The position numbers and the translations under genes are program-made. Of a stretch of DNA of 64,000 nt, positions 8,168 to 16,891 are shown piece after piece; within the stretch, counting starts at the first letter, position 1; the number at the start of each line of letters is the position of its first letter. The notes under the pieces were generated by a model. It saw only the letters and a list, made by a program, of their open reading frames with translations. It did no database searches and was not told the origin of the DNA. The stretch is from Saprospiraceae bacterium (lineage in GTDB: Bacteria; Bacteroidota; Bacteroidia; Chitinophagales; Saprospiraceae), in NCBI GenBank assembly GCA_958295895.1, contig CATQHI010000010.1, forward strand, positions 1 through 64,000, written 5' to 3'.

Positions 8168-9796
8168 ATGACCAAAGAAGAACGCACGGCCGCCGCCCAC
8201 GAAGACGGCATGCTGCTCCAGGTAGCCCGCATGAACCACCGCCTGGAACGCATCCTGGAGGGGGGTGGCCCAAAGCGCGTAGCCAAGCAACACCAAAAAG
8301 GAAAGCTCACCGCCCGCGAACGCGTAGCCGCCCTCATCGATTCCGGCACCCAATTTTTGGAGTTTGGCGCATTTGCCGGCTACGAGATGTACGAGGAATA
8401 CGGGGGCTGCCCGGCCGGCGGAGTCATCGCTGGTTACGGCCGAGTCGCAGGTAGGCTCTGCGTGATTGTAGCCAACGATGCCACCGTCAAAGCAGGCGCC
8501 TGGTTCCCCATCACGGGTAAGAAGAACCTGCGGGCGCAGGAGATCGCCATGGAAAACCGGGTACCCATCATCTACCTGGTCGATAGTGCCGGCGTATTCC
8601 TGCCGATGCAGGATCAGATCTTCGCCGATGCCGATCACTTCGGGCGCATCTTTCGCAACAACGCCCGCATGAGCGCCTTGGGCATCACGCAGGTAGCCGC
8701 GGTCATGGGCAGCTGCGTGGCCGGAGGGGCCTACCTGCCGATCATGTCCGACGAAAGTCTGATCGTAGAGGGCACGGGCAGCATCTTCCTGGCCGGCCCC
8801 TACCTAGTGCGGGCCGCCATCGGTGAGAAAGTGGAAGCCGAAGACCTCGGCGGGGCCACCATGCACAGTTCCGTCAGCGGCGTGATCGACTACAAGTGCG
8901 CCGATGACCGGGAGTGCCTAGCGACCATCCGCGACCTGATGGGCCGAGTCCCCAAAAAAGTGCTTTCCCCCTTCAACCGCAGTGAGCCGGTGGAGGTCGA
9001 CGAGGCGGACATCCTGGGCGTACTACCCGAGGAACGCGCCAAACCCTACGACGGCCGTGCCCTCATTGCTGCCCTAGTCGACGGGGGCACTTTTACGGAG
9101 TATAAAAAGGACTACGGAAAGACCTTACTGTGCGGCTACGCCCGCATCGACGGCTGGTCGGTCGGCATCGTGGCCAACAACCGGGAGGTAGTGAAGAGCG
9201 GCAAAGGGGAGATGCAGTTCGGCGGGGTCATCTACAGTGACTCGGCGGATAAGGCGGCGCGCTTCGTCATGGTGTGTAATCAGAAGGAGATACCGCTGGT
9301 GTTTCTGCACGACGTATCCGGCTTCATGGTCGGTAGCCGCTCCGAGCAGGGTGGCATCATCAAGGACGGGGCGAAAATGGTCAGTGCCGTGAGTAATTCC
9401 ACCGTACCTAAATTCTCCATTGTGGTCGGCAACAGCTACGGCGCGGGCAACTACGCCATGTGCGGCCGCGCCTACGATCCCCGTCTCATGCTAGCCTGGC
9501 CGACGGCACGCATCGCCGTAATGGGGGGCGAGCAGGCCGCTAAAGTGCTGTTGCAGATTCAGGTGAGCAGTCAAAAGTCACGTGGTGAGGAGGTCAGCGA
9601 GCAGGAGGAACAGGCGCTGCTCAAGAAAATCACCGAGCGGTACGACGCACAGACCAGTCCGTACTACGCCGCGGCCCGCCTCTGGGTGGACGAACTCATC
9701 GACCCCCGGATGACGCGGGCCTACATCTCTGCGGGTATTGAAGCGGCTACGCATGCACCTACGGAGCGTTTCAACGTCGGGGCGGTGCAGACGTAA
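8168..9796 (+). CDS. Acyl-CoA carboxylase beta (carboxyltransferase) subunit, methylcrotonyl-CoA type
   Basis: Carboxyltransferase subunit of a biotin-dependent acyl-CoA carboxylase, 542 aa, typical for the family. The N-terminal crotonase-like half contains the acyl-CoA site (GSCVAGGAYLPIMSDE), and the C-terminal half contains the carboxybiotin site (VVGNSYGAGNYAMCGRAY followed by PTARIAVMGGEQAA). The AGNYAMCGRAY sequence resembles methylcrotonyl-CoA carboxylase beta (leucine breakdown) more than propionyl-CoA carboxylase, but specificity cannot be fixed by eye. No biotin-carboxylase/carrier subunit is adjacent. The 3' end overlaps the convergent ribokinase gene by 26 bases. Confidence 0.88.
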   Translation: MTKEERTAAAHEDGMLLQVARMNHRLERILEGGGPKRVAKQHQKGKLTARERVAALIDSGTQFLEFGAFAGYEMYEEYGGCPAGGVIAGYGRVAGRLCVIVANDATVKAGAWFPITGKKNLRAQEIAMENRVPIIYLVDSAGVFLPMQDQIFADADHFGRIFRNNARMSALGITQVAAVMGSCVAGGAYLPIMSDESLIVEGTGSIFLAGPYLVRAAIGEKVEAEDLGGATMHSSVSGVIDYKCADDRECLATIRDLMGRVPKKVLSPFNRSEPVEVDEADILGVLPEERAKPYDGRALIAALVDGGTFTEYKKDYGKTLLCGYARIDGWSVGIVANNREVVKSGKGEMQFGGVIYSDSADKAARFVMVCNQKEIPLVFLHDVSGFMVGSRSEQGGIIKDGAKMVSAVSNSTVPKFSIVVGNSYGAGNYAMCGRAYDPRLMLAWPTARIAVMGGEQAAKVLLQIQVSSQKSRGEEVSEQEEQALLKKITERYDAQTSPYYAAARLWVDELIDPRMTRAYISAGIEAATHAPTERFNVGAVQT

Positions 9797-10679
9797 TCTG
9801 TTCAAGATCACCTAGGCGTGGTGCCGAGTCCTGCGCGCCCATTCGCGTGACTGCTACCGAGGCCGCCCGCACCGCAAAGGCAATCGCCTCGCGCATGTCC
9901 TTATCCCGCCCCAGAGCAACGACCAGTGCGCCATTGAATACATCCCCCGCCGCCGTCGTATCTACCGCGGTTACATGGGGTGCCGGGGTCGTGAATGATT
10001 CGTCAGGGCCGGCATAAAAAGCACCCGCTGCCCCCATTGTAATAATCACGTGCCGCACCCCCTTACTCCGCAGCAGCTCTGCAGCCCGAGCGGCAGATGA
10101 TTCGTCGGTCACGCGGACGCCGGTAAGCAACTGCGTTTCCGTTTCATTCGGAGTAATCATGAAAAGGCCGTCGAGTAGCTCATCCGGCAGCTGGGTAGCT
10201 GGGGCAGGATTGAGGATGAGTCGATGAATTCTCTGCGCCAGTTCCCTGACCGTCTCGAGGGGAGTCTCCAGTTGAGTCAGAACGTATTCATCCTCCCCTA
10301 GATCCAGCTCGGTGATCGACTCAACACCAAGCGCGGCATTCGCACCCGACGCTACCACAATGGTGTTTTCGCCCTCCCCATTCACTGTAATCAGCGCGGT
10401 ACCCGAGGCCAATTTCGGATCGCTGCTTACGAAACTGCAGTCGATTCCTTCCCGCTCAAAGCCCTCCACCGCCTGTCGGCCGAACACGTCATCGCCCACC
10501 CGGGCCACGAAGCGTACCTGGCCCCCGAGGCGTGCGGCTGCTACGGCCTGGTTGGCGCCCTTGCCGCCGGCGAAGAGAAAGAATTCACCACCGAGTAGCG
10601 TCTCGCCGGGCTGCGGGAAGCGGGGGGTCTTCACGACCATGTCGGTGTTGCTGCTGCCTACTACGGTTATTCTACTCAT
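9771..10679 (-). CDS. rbsK: Ribokinase
   Basis: PfkB-family sugar kinase phosphorylating ribose at O5, 302 aa from the Met at 10679; the longer frame start (10718) adds a poorly conserved 13-residue leader. Both PfkB signatures are present: the N-terminal GGKGANQAVAAARLG and the C-terminal DTTAAGDVFNGALVVAL with the catalytic Asp in AAGD. The N-terminal VVGSSNTDMVV is typical of ribokinase. A predicted sugar/nucleoside permease gene follows on the same strand upstream (10856-11851), so the pair probably imports and activates ribose or a nucleoside product. The repeat element at 10747-10820 separates them. Confidence 0.88.
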   Translation of the reverse strand: MSRITVVGSSNTDMVVKTPRFPQPGETLLGGEFFLFAGGKGANQAVAAARLGGQVRFVARVGDDVFGRQAVEGFEREGIDCSFVSSDPKLASGTALITVNGEGENTIVVASGANAALGVESITELDLGEDEYVLTQLETPLETVRELAQRIHRLILNPAPATQLPDELLDGLFMITPNETETQLLTGVRVTDESSAARAAELLRSKGVRHVIITMGAAGAFYAGPDESFTTPAPHVTAVDTTAAGDVFNGALVVALGRDKDMREAIAFAVRAASVAVTRMGAQDSAPRLGDLEQITSAPPRR

Positions 10680-10746
10680 AATACTTGCCCATTGGTACGT
10701 TTCTTTATGGTTATCCATCCGTTCAGCATGCTACCAACACAATATG

Positions 10747-10820
10747 AACCGCAGAGGGCGCAGAGAACCGCAGAGGTATTTCTGAAGGCGTCTTTGGGTA
10801 CCTCCGTGCCCTCTGCGGTT
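10747..10820. repeat. Intergenic inverted-repeat element (CCGCAGAGG type)
   Basis: A 74-bp element bounded by perfect 13-bp inverted arms AACCGCAGAGGGC (10747-10759) and GCCCTCTGCGGTT (10808-10820). The left half repeats internally (GCAGAGGGCGCAGAGAACC), and the right half contains CCTCCGTGCC. It resembles the CGCAGAG-rich dispersed hairpins I recall from intergenic regions of many bacterial genomes. It encodes nothing obvious and sits between the permease and ribokinase genes. Confidence 0.75.
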
Positions 10821-10855
10821 GGTATATTGATCCTGGCAACTGCCCTTACTTTTGT

Positions 10856-11851
10856 TTATCCAGCAGCCACAATCAAGCCCAAGCCCACCAAATAACAAGC
10901 CAACATCCCATTCAACACCATTCCCGTGCCAGCCGGAGCCCCCGCAAACTCCCGCCACACATAAATCCCCCACACCGCCGCCACGATCGTAGCCCCCTGC
11001 CCCAGCCCGTAGCTAATGGCCGGCCCCGCCTCATCACTAGCCAGGATGCTGAACGACATGCCCAGGCACCAGATTACGCCCCCCAACACCCCCATCAGGT
11101 GGTCGCGCGAGCCGCCACGAAAGTAATCACCGAAGCTCACCGGCGGCCCGTCGAAGGGATAGCGCATCAGCAGGGTGTTAAAGAGGAAGTTACTGGCTAA
11201 AATGCCCAGTGAGAAGACGAATACGGCGGAGTAGGGACTGAGCTTTCCCGGCACCGGCACTTCGAAGTCCTCAAACATCGAGTTAGCCACGTACTTGTAG
11301 AATAGGCCCATCAGACAGCCGGCTACGATGGCCAGGACCAGCCCCTTGGTGGGGGTGTCCTTCTGCCCCGTCCCCGCCCGGCGGTAGGCATACGCATTCA
11401 GGAGTATGGCGGCAGCCACAAGGAGGGTGCCCCCGAAAAGTAGGGTGGCGTTACCCTCCGGTCGGTCGAGGTAGTTCACCACCACGCCGATCACGAGGGC
11501 CAGCCCGATGCCCGTCGGAAAGGCCACACTCATGCCGGCAATGGCAATACTGGCCACCAGCAGAATGTTAGCGGCGTTGAACAACACACCGCCGAGGAGT
11601 GCCGAGCCGATGTTGGGCCAGTCGGCCTGCGCCAGATCGGCTACCATACCACGCCCCGTTGCACCCGCGCTCCCGGCAGTAAGCCCGAATAGTAGAGCGA
11701 ATACGACGATGCCAATCACGTAGTCCCAGTAGAAGAGCTCGAAGCGCCAGCTCGTGGCTGCCAGCTTCTGGGTGTTGGCCCAGCTGCCCCAGCAGAGCAT
11801 GGTGACGATGCAAAATGCTACGGCCAGGGTGTAGCTTCCGATGATGAACAT
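10856..11851 (-). CDS. DMT-superfamily sugar/ureide-type permease
   Basis: Inner-membrane transporter of 331 aa with about ten hydrophobic helices. It begins with a helix containing TMLCWGSWANTQK, a signature of the glucose/ribose-porter and ureide-permease branch of the drug/metabolite transporter superfamily (also annotated RhaT-like). A cytoplasmic loop with RRAGTGQKDTPTKG divides the halves. Together with the downstream ribokinase gene this suggests uptake of ribose or a ribosyl compound, an inference from context only. Often mislabelled multidrug transporter. Confidence 0.75.
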   Translation of the reverse strand: MFIIGSYTLAVAFCIVTMLCWGSWANTQKLAATSWRFELFYWDYVIGIVVFALLFGLTAGSAGATGRGMVADLAQADWPNIGSALLGGVLFNAANILLVASIAIAGMSVAFPTGIGLALVIGVVVNYLDRPEGNATLLFGGTLLVAAAILLNAYAYRRAGTGQKDTPTKGLVLAIVAGCLMGLFYKYVANSMFEDFEVPVPGKLSPYSAVFVFSLGILASNFLFNTLLMRYPFDGPPVSFGDYFRGGSRDHLMGVLGGVIWCLGMSFSILASDEAGPAISYGLGQGATIVAAVWGIYVWREFAGAPAGTGMVLNGMLACYLVGLGLIVAAG

Positions 11852-11942
11852 AGGCAGGGAGTTGGGGGGTGAATGTAGTAAAGCTTAGGTCATATAAACT
11901 ACCCGACTGCCACGGCGCAGATCGGCACCCTATTTTCGCCGC

Positions 11943-12977
11943 ATGTATACCAACGATCTGTTCCTTCGCACCGCCCGCGGTGAGACCGTCGAACGCCCCC
12001 CCGTCTGGCTCATGCGACAGGCCGGCCGAATCCTGCCGCAGTACCGGGCCCTGCGCGCTTCTTTAAGTGGTTTCAAGGAGCTCGTCTCCACCCCTGATCT
12101 GGCCGCCGAGGTCACCGTGCAACCGGTGGATGAGCTCGGCGTGGATGCAGCCATCATTTTCAGCGACATCCTGGTCATCCCCGAAGCGTTGGGACTGGAC
12201 TACACGATGGTCGAAAAAGTAGGACCCCGGTTTCCAAAGACGATCAAATCGGCGGAGGATATTGCTGCCCTGCGTCCGCCGGAGGAGGCCCCGCAGCACC
12301 TCGGCTACGTGTACGATGCCCTCGATGCAACCAAAAAGCGGCTGGCCGACCGGGTACCCCTCATCGGGTTTGCCGGCGCGCCCTGGACCATCTTCGCCTA
12401 CATGGTGGAGGGCGGCGGCAGCAAGACCTTTAGCAAGGCGCGGCGGATGCTCTACCAAAATCCTGCACTCAGCCACCAGCTACTGGAAAAAATTGCCATC
12501 GCCACGGCCGCTTACCTAAAGGAAAAAACCCGGCACGGGGCCGATCTGATTCAGGTGTTCGACAGCTGGGCGGGGGTACTGCCGCCCGATCACTACCGGG
12601 AGTTTAGCCTGCGTTACATCGAGCTGATCTGCCGGGAGCTCGGCGATACGCCGGTCACGGTATTTGCTAAGGATGCCCGCCACGCCATCCCCGATATCGG
12701 CCGGCTCGACTGCCAGGTGGTACAGCTCGACTGGATCGCGGACGTAAAGCAGGCGCGGTCGCAGGTGCAGAGCAAGGTGTTGCAGGGGAATATGGACCCC
12801 ACCCAGCTTTATGCCTCCCCGGAGGACATTGAGCGGGCCACGCACCGAATGCTGGACACCTTCGGCCGCAAGCACATCGCTAACCTGGGCCACGGGGTCT
12901 ATCCCGATACTCCACTGGAGGGCGTAAAGACCTTCGTAAATACGGTGAAGGCATACCGGTACCAGGATAATGTCTAA
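11943..12977 (+). CDS. hemE: Uroporphyrinogen decarboxylase
   Basis: Cytosolic haem-pathway enzyme that removes four carboxyl groups from uroporphyrinogen III. It has 344 aa, the usual length. Signatures: [17 protein letters not shown] near the N-terminus with the substrate-binding arginines, the active-site Asp in [14 protein letters not shown], the second signature [17 protein letters not shown], and the C-terminal [17 protein letters not shown]. The start codon lies 5 nt after TATTTTCG, a one-mismatch -7 element, so the transcript may be leaderless. A GDSL lipoprotein gene follows after 33 nt. Confidence 0.96.
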   Translation: MYTNDLFLRTARGETVERPPVWLMRQAGRILPQYRALRASLSGFKELVSTPDLAAEVTVQPVDELGVDAAIIFSDILVIPEALGLDYTMVEKVGPRFPKTIKSAEDIAALRPPEEAPQHLGYVYDALDATKKRLADRVPLIGFAGAPWTIFAYMVEGGGSKTFSKARRMLYQNPALSHQLLEKIAIATAAYLKEKTRHGADLIQVFDSWAGVLPPDHYREFSLRYIELICRELGDTPVTVFAKDARHAIPDIGRLDCQVVQLDWIADVKQARSQVQSKVLQGNMDPTQLYASPEDIERATHRMLDTFGRKHIANLGHGVYPDTPLEGVKTFVNTVKAYRYQDNV

Positions 12978-13010
12978 ATCTGTGCCTCATACATATTCGT
13001 ACCTTAGGCT

Positions 13011-13733
13011 ATGGCTAAGGTCTGGTATTGCTTGCTCCTGTTTACCGCCCTACTCGCTGGCTGTACCGGGGAGGAGGATCCCATCACCATGAACCAGCAA
13101 CCCCCGGTAACGGAAATGGATACGACCGTTTCCTACCTTGCGCTCGGTGATAGCTACACGATAGGAACCAGCGTACAGGAGGATGAGCGCTGGCCCCGGC
13201 AGCTTGCGCGGGCGCTTCAGGAACGGGAGCGCATCGGGGTGCAGCCCTTAGCAATTGTAGCCCGCAACGGTTGGCGTACGGATAATCTCAGCAACGCACT
13301 GACCGACGATCCGCCATCCGGACCCTACGATCTGGTTTCTCTGCTCATCGGCGTAAACGATCAGTATCAGGGCTTTGGCATTAGTGGCTACACGGAGCGC
13401 TTCGAGGACTTACTGCAACGGTCAATTACTCTGGCGGGAGGCGATACCGCTGCGGTATTCGTGGTGTCGATACCGGACTACGCCTTCACACCCTTTGGGG
13501 GCGGCAGTGAGGCGGTAAGCCGCGAGATCGATGCCTTCAATCAGGCCGCCCAGACGGTCACGGAACGCTATGGTATACCCTTTTACCACATCACGCCGAT
13601 CTCACGGCGTGGACTGGCCGAGCCCGATCTAGTGGCTAGTGACGGACTGCACCCCAGTGCCCGACAGTACCGCTTGTGGGTGGAGGAGGTATTATTGGGT
13701 CAGGTGACTGCCCAACTCCGCCGTAGCCGCTAA
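13011..13733 (+). CDS. SGNH/GDSL-family esterase lipoprotein
   Basis: A 240-aa secreted hydrolase. A signal peptide ends in the lipobox LLAGC (Cys about residue 18). SGNH block I is LALGDSYTIG with the nucleophile Ser, block II surrounds RNGW, block III is LIGVND (Asn), and block V is DGLHPSARQY, holding the catalytic Asp and His. Substrate unknown; related proteins are lysophospholipases or acetyl esterases. TACCTTAG ends 4 nt before the ATG, so the gene may also have its own leaderless promoter. The last 42 bases overlap the convergent aminotransferase gene. Confidence 0.85.
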   Translation: MAKVWYCLLLFTALLAGCTGEEDPITMNQQPPVTEMDTTVSYLALGDSYTIGTSVQEDERWPRQLARALQERERIGVQPLAIVARNGWRTDNLSNALTDDPPSGPYDLVSLLIGVNDQYQGFGISGYTERFEDLLQRSITLAGGDTAAVFVVSIPDYAFTPFGGGSEAVSREIDAFNQAAQTVTERYGIPFYHITPISRRGLAEPDLVASDGLHPSARQYRLWVEEVLLGQVTAQLRRSR

Positions 13734-14927
13734 TTCGGTCCGGCCGGGGTAGACTTCTAGCGCCGCGGCCAGGCAGTCCATGGCGCGTTCCAGGTCGTCG
13801 ACCTTTAGAACGTAGGCAATACGACACTCATCCTCCCCCAACCCCGGCGTAGCGTAAAAGCCCGGACCGGGGCTCAGCATCACCGTCGCGCCCTCGTGAC
13901 TGAAGTTCTCGAGGAGCCAGCGGCAAAAGTCCTCGCTATCGGAGATAGGAAACCGGGCGAAGCAGTAAAACGCTCCGCCGGGTTTGTAACTGTACACACC
14001 TGGCATAGCCTGCAGCCGCTGGAAGACCGTATCCCGGCGGGCGGTGTAGTCCTCCTTCACTTCGGCCAGATAGGCTCCATCGTCCTGTAACATGATCTCG
14101 CTGAGGCGCTGTCCGAGTCCCGGCGGACTCAGGCGCAGCTTAGCGTAGCGGTCGACACTCTCGCGCACGGTTAGGTTGCGGGTGACCAGCGCCCCCACCC
14201 GAGCACCGGTAGCACTGTAGCGCTTTGACACCGAGTCGATGATGATGGCGTGCTCGTCCAGGTCAGGCAGCTGTAGAATGCTCTGTAGCTCGGTATCGTA
14301 GCTGAATTCGCGGTACACCTCATCGGCACAGAGGTACAGGTCGTGTTCCCGTACGATCTCGGCCAGTCCTTGCAACGCGGTGCGGCTGTAGCAAGCGCCC
14401 GTTGGGTTGTTGGGATTCGTGATCACGATGGCGCGGGTGCGGGGCGTGATTTTACGGGCGAACTCAGCAGGATCGGGTAGCCGAAAGCCGTCTTCGATAC
14501 TGCAAGTGATGGGTACCACGTTCACCCCGGCCATATGGGCGAAGCCATTGTAGTTGGCGTAGAACGGCTCGGGAATGATTATTTCATCGCCGGGATCGAG
14601 ACAGGCCAGCAGGAAGAACAGGATGGCCTCCGAACCTCCCGTGGTGATCATGATCTCATCGGCCGTCACCGCTACGTCGAAGCGGGCGTAGTAATCGCGC
14701 AGGGCCTCGCGGTAGGTGTCGATCCCATTGCTAGGGCTATAGTCCAGGATCTGCCAGGGTAGTTTGCGAAACTTAGCCACCGCCGTGGGGTGGGTCTCGA
14801 TGTCGGGCTGGCCGATGTTGAGGTGGTAGATGTGTTTGCCGGCGGCCCGGGCGCGGTCGGCCAGCGGGATCAGTTTACGAAAGGGGGAAAGGGGAACGGA
14901 CTGAGAGCGCTGGGAAACGACGGGCAT
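13692..14927 (-). CDS. Class I/II PLP-dependent aminotransferase
   Basis: A 411-aa fold-type I aminotransferase, most like the aspartate/aromatic aminotransferases common in Bacteroidota. Evidence: NIGQPDIETHP near the N-terminus, the PLP-contacting NPNNPTGACYS, the Asp of LCADEVYREF, the Schiff-base Lys in DSVSKRYSATGARVG, and the terminal carboxylate-binding Arg in EDECRIAYV. Amino-acid specificity cannot be decided. Its promoter (TATCTTTG) is directly back to back with that of the divergent small gene at 14974. Confidence 0.88.
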   Translation of the reverse strand: MPVVSQRSQSVPLSPFRKLIPLADRARAAGKHIYHLNIGQPDIETHPTAVAKFRKLPWQILDYSPSNGIDTYREALRDYYARFDVAVTADEIMITTGGSEAILFFLLACLDPGDEIIIPEPFYANYNGFAHMAGVNVVPITCSIEDGFRLPDPAEFARKITPRTRAIVITNPNNPTGACYSRTALQGLAEIVREHDLYLCADEVYREFSYDTELQSILQLPDLDEHAIIIDSVSKRYSATGARVGALVTRNLTVRESVDRYAKLRLSPPGLGQRLSEIMLQDDGAYLAEVKEDYTARRDTVFQRLQAMPGVYSYKPGGAFYCFARFPISDSEDFCRWLLENFSHEGATVMLSPGPGFYATPGLGEDECRIAYVLKVDDLERAMDCLAAALEVYPGRTELAATAELGSHLTQ

Positions 14928-14950
14928 AGCGGCGGTAGGCTTGAGGGGGG

Positions 14951-14958
14951 CAAAGATA
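14951..14958 (-). promoter_or_regulatory. -7 element for the aminotransferase gene
   Basis: Minus strand reads TATCTTTG, exact TAnnTTTG, ending 24 bases before the ATG at 14927. It is three bases from the plus-strand element at 14962-14969. Confidence 0.6.
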
Positions 14959-14961
14959 CAC

Positions 14962-14969
14962 TACCTTTG
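14962..14969 (+). promoter_or_regulatory. -7 element for the 14974 gene and dapF
   Basis: Plus strand reads TACCTTTG, exact consensus, ending 5 bases before the GTG at 14974. A leaderless transcript is predicted. With the minus element it forms a near-palindrome CAAAGATA-cac-TACCTTTG. Confidence 0.65.
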
Positions 14970-14973
14970 CAGG

Positions 14974-15222
14974 GTGAAATTCAATACGCAGCCCGGGGGG
15001 GACCCACCCGCTTCCGGCAACATCTTCGGCTGGCGGGTAAGCCTCATCGGACTGGTGCTGATCCTGGTGCTAGGTGCCCTGGCGGCCTACCGCCACTATA
15101 CCCTGGGGGTGCCCGTTGGGTTCGACGACCCGCTGGAACAACCGCAGCAGCGGGACTACTACCACGATAAGGCCGACCGGGAGGCCGCCCGGCAAGATTC
15201 CCTGCGCAAATCCCGCCAGTAA
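14974..15222 (+). CDS. Small single-helix membrane protein upstream of dapF
   Basis: An 82-aa protein beginning at GTG 14974 (VKFNTQPGGDPPASG). The frame opens upstream at a TTG (14941), but that would precede the -7 element, so GTG was chosen. One transmembrane helix (about residues 22-42, SLIGLVLILVLGALAAYRHY) is followed by a charged, Gln/Asp-rich cytoplasmic or periplasmic tail (QQRDYYHDKADREAARQD). The stop overlaps the dapF start (TAATG), so the two are translationally coupled. Function unknown. Confidence 0.65.
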   Translation: MKFNTQPGGDPPASGNIFGWRVSLIGLVLILVLGALAAYRHYTLGVPVGFDDPLEQPQQRDYYHDKADREAARQDSLRKSRQ

Positions 15223-16016
15223 TGCTACTCCAATTCCATAAGTACCAGGGCGCGGGCAATGACTTCGTCCTGTTCGACGATCGACAGGGGCAGATCCTAC
15301 CTCTTCTGGATGAGAAAAACATCGCCCGGCTCTGCGACCGCCACTTCGGTATCGGTGCGGATGGGCTTATGCTGCTCCGCCATGCCGTAGCTCCCTACGA
15401 CTTCGAGATGCTGTACTATAACTCCGACGGTCGGCCCGGCAGCATGTGCGGAAACGGCGGGCGCTGTATCGTGCGCTTCGCCGCCGAGCTGGGTATCGAC
15501 CGCACGATCTATCGCTTTCTGGCCGTCGACGGACCCCACGAGGCTACCCTCACACCGGCCGGCGAGGTTGCCCTGGGGATGAACGACGTAAGCTACTTTG
15601 AGCGCCACGGCGCGGATTACGTGCTAGACACCGGCTCACCTCATTATCTCCAATTCGTACCCTCCTTGGAGGAGGTGAACGTAGTACAACAGGGTCGGGC
15701 CATCCGCCAGTCCGCCCCCTTCGCCGCAAAGGGCATCAACGTCAATTTCGTGCGGGAGACGCACGACGGTCTGGAACTAGCTACCTACGAACGCGGCGTG
15801 GAGGACGAGACGCTGGCCTGCGGCACGGGCGTTACGGCGGCCGCCATGGGTCTGCTCCTGCGCAGTCCGGAGTCGGAAGACGGGTCTTTTCACATCCCCG
15901 TACGTGCCCGTGGTGGGCAGCTCTACGTCACCGGCGAGCGTCACGCTGACCGCTTCACCCACCTGCAACTGGTGGGGCCGGCGGAGCGGGTCTTCACCGG
16001 TCAGATCACACTCTAA
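15222..16016 (+). CDS. dapF: Diaminopimelate epimerase
   Basis: Cytosolic enzyme converting LL- to meso-diaminopimelate for lysine and peptidoglycan synthesis, 264 aa. Both catalytic cysteines are visible: Cys in SMCGNGGRCIVRFA and Cys in ACGTGVTAAAMG. The N-terminal KYQGAGNDFVLFDD is the standard family start. Its ATG overlaps the upstream stop and its own stop overlaps the next ATG (TAATG at both ends), giving a tight three-gene operon 14974-16858. Confidence 0.97.
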   Translation: MLLQFHKYQGAGNDFVLFDDRQGQILPLLDEKNIARLCDRHFGIGADGLMLLRHAVAPYDFEMLYYNSDGRPGSMCGNGGRCIVRFAAELGIDRTIYRFLAVDGPHEATLTPAGEVALGMNDVSYFERHGADYVLDTGSPHYLQFVPSLEEVNVVQQGRAIRQSAPFAAKGINVNFVRETHDGLELATYERGVEDETLACGTGVTAAAMGLLLRSPESEDGSFHIPVRARGGQLYVTGERHADRFTHLQLVGPAERVFTGQITL

Positions 16017-16858
16017 TGCTCGATACCGTCTACCTGAACGACCGCTTTCTCGACGCTGGTTCGGCACGGCTTCACGTCAGTGACCTTGCGGTGCTGCGGG
16101 GCTACGGCGTATTTGACTACTTCCGCTTCGCCGGCGGTAGGCCGCGTTTTTTAGACGATCACCTGGCCCGCCTCCAGGGTAGTATGGATGCCCTACACCT
16201 CGATCTCAAGGTCACTGACCGCGGTCTGACCGACATCGTGCACGAGCTCATCGAGCGCAACGGCGGTGGGGAGGGCGGTATCCGTATCGTGGTTACCGGC
16301 GGCCTGTCCACAGATGGCTATACGCCCACTGCCCCTACGCTGCTGCTGCTTGCCTACCCCCACGTTCCACCCCCGGCCGAGCGTTACGCGGCGGGCTGCC
16401 ACTGTATGCTGCACCACTACGAGCGCCAGCTGCCCCGCGTGAAGAGTATTGACTACCTGGAGGGCATTCGCATTCAGCCCCTTCTGCGGCAGCACGGGGC
16501 CCAGTATCCGCTCTACATAGACCGCGACGGCCTGGTCCGCGAAAGCGATCGGTCTAATTTTATGATTGTGCGGGATGGCACTTTCATCGTACCGCACGAA
16601 AATATCTTACTCGGCATCACGCGTAGGCACTTGATCACCCTGGCTCGCCAGCTCGACATTCCCGCCGAGGAACGGGCAGTCTCGGTGGCCGAGTTACTGG
16701 CGGCCGAAGAGGCCATCCTCTGTAGCACCGTAAAGGGTGTACTGCCCATTACCCGGGTAGGTGACAAAAAAGTTGGGGGCGGGGGCGCAGGTGCAATCAC
16801 CAAGAAGCTGATGCGAGCCTGGTCGGAGTACACAAAAAATGCCCCGACTCCAGCGTAG
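16016..16858 (+). CDS. Class IV aminotransferase (BCAT / aminodeoxychorismate-lyase fold)
   Basis: A 280-aa fold-type IV PLP enzyme. The N-terminal HVSDLAVLRGYGVFDYFRF and the GLVRESDRSNFMIVRDG block are characteristic, with the PLP Lys in RVKSIDYLEGI. Members transaminate branched-chain or D-amino acids or cleave 4-amino-4-deoxychorismate; the sequence alone does not decide. Its position with dapF may hint at amino-acid or wall-precursor metabolism. The stop codon lies inside the downstream terminator hairpin. Confidence 0.85.
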   Translation: MLDTVYLNDRFLDAGSARLHVSDLAVLRGYGVFDYFRFAGGRPRFLDDHLARLQGSMDALHLDLKVTDRGLTDIVHELIERNGGGEGGIRIVVTGGLSTDGYTPTAPTLLLLAYPHVPPPAERYAAGCHCMLHHYERQLPRVKSIDYLEGIRIQPLLRQHGAQYPLYIDRDGLVRESDRSNFMIVRDGTFIVPHENILLGITRRHLITLARQLDIPAEERAVSVAELLAAEEAILCSTVKGVLPITRVGDKKVGGGGAGAITKKLMRAWSEYTKNAPTPA

Positions 16859-16870
16859 GGGTCGGGGCAT
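16834..16870. terminator. Bidirectional terminator between class IV aminotransferase and rpsP
   Basis: A 13-bp stem ATGCCCCGACTCC (16839-16851) with GGGGTCGGGGCAT (16858-16870) and loop AGCGTA. The A6 run on the left (16834-16839) becomes a U-run for transcripts coming from rpsP on the minus strand. The hairpin covers the end of the upstream coding sequence. Confidence 0.8.
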
Positions 16871-16891
16871 TGTCTAATCTAGTGGTGTGGA

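Noticed and set aside
10692-10895. Short frames across the CCGCAGAGG inverted repeat.
   Set aside because: They translate the repeat itself and lie in an otherwise non-coding gap.
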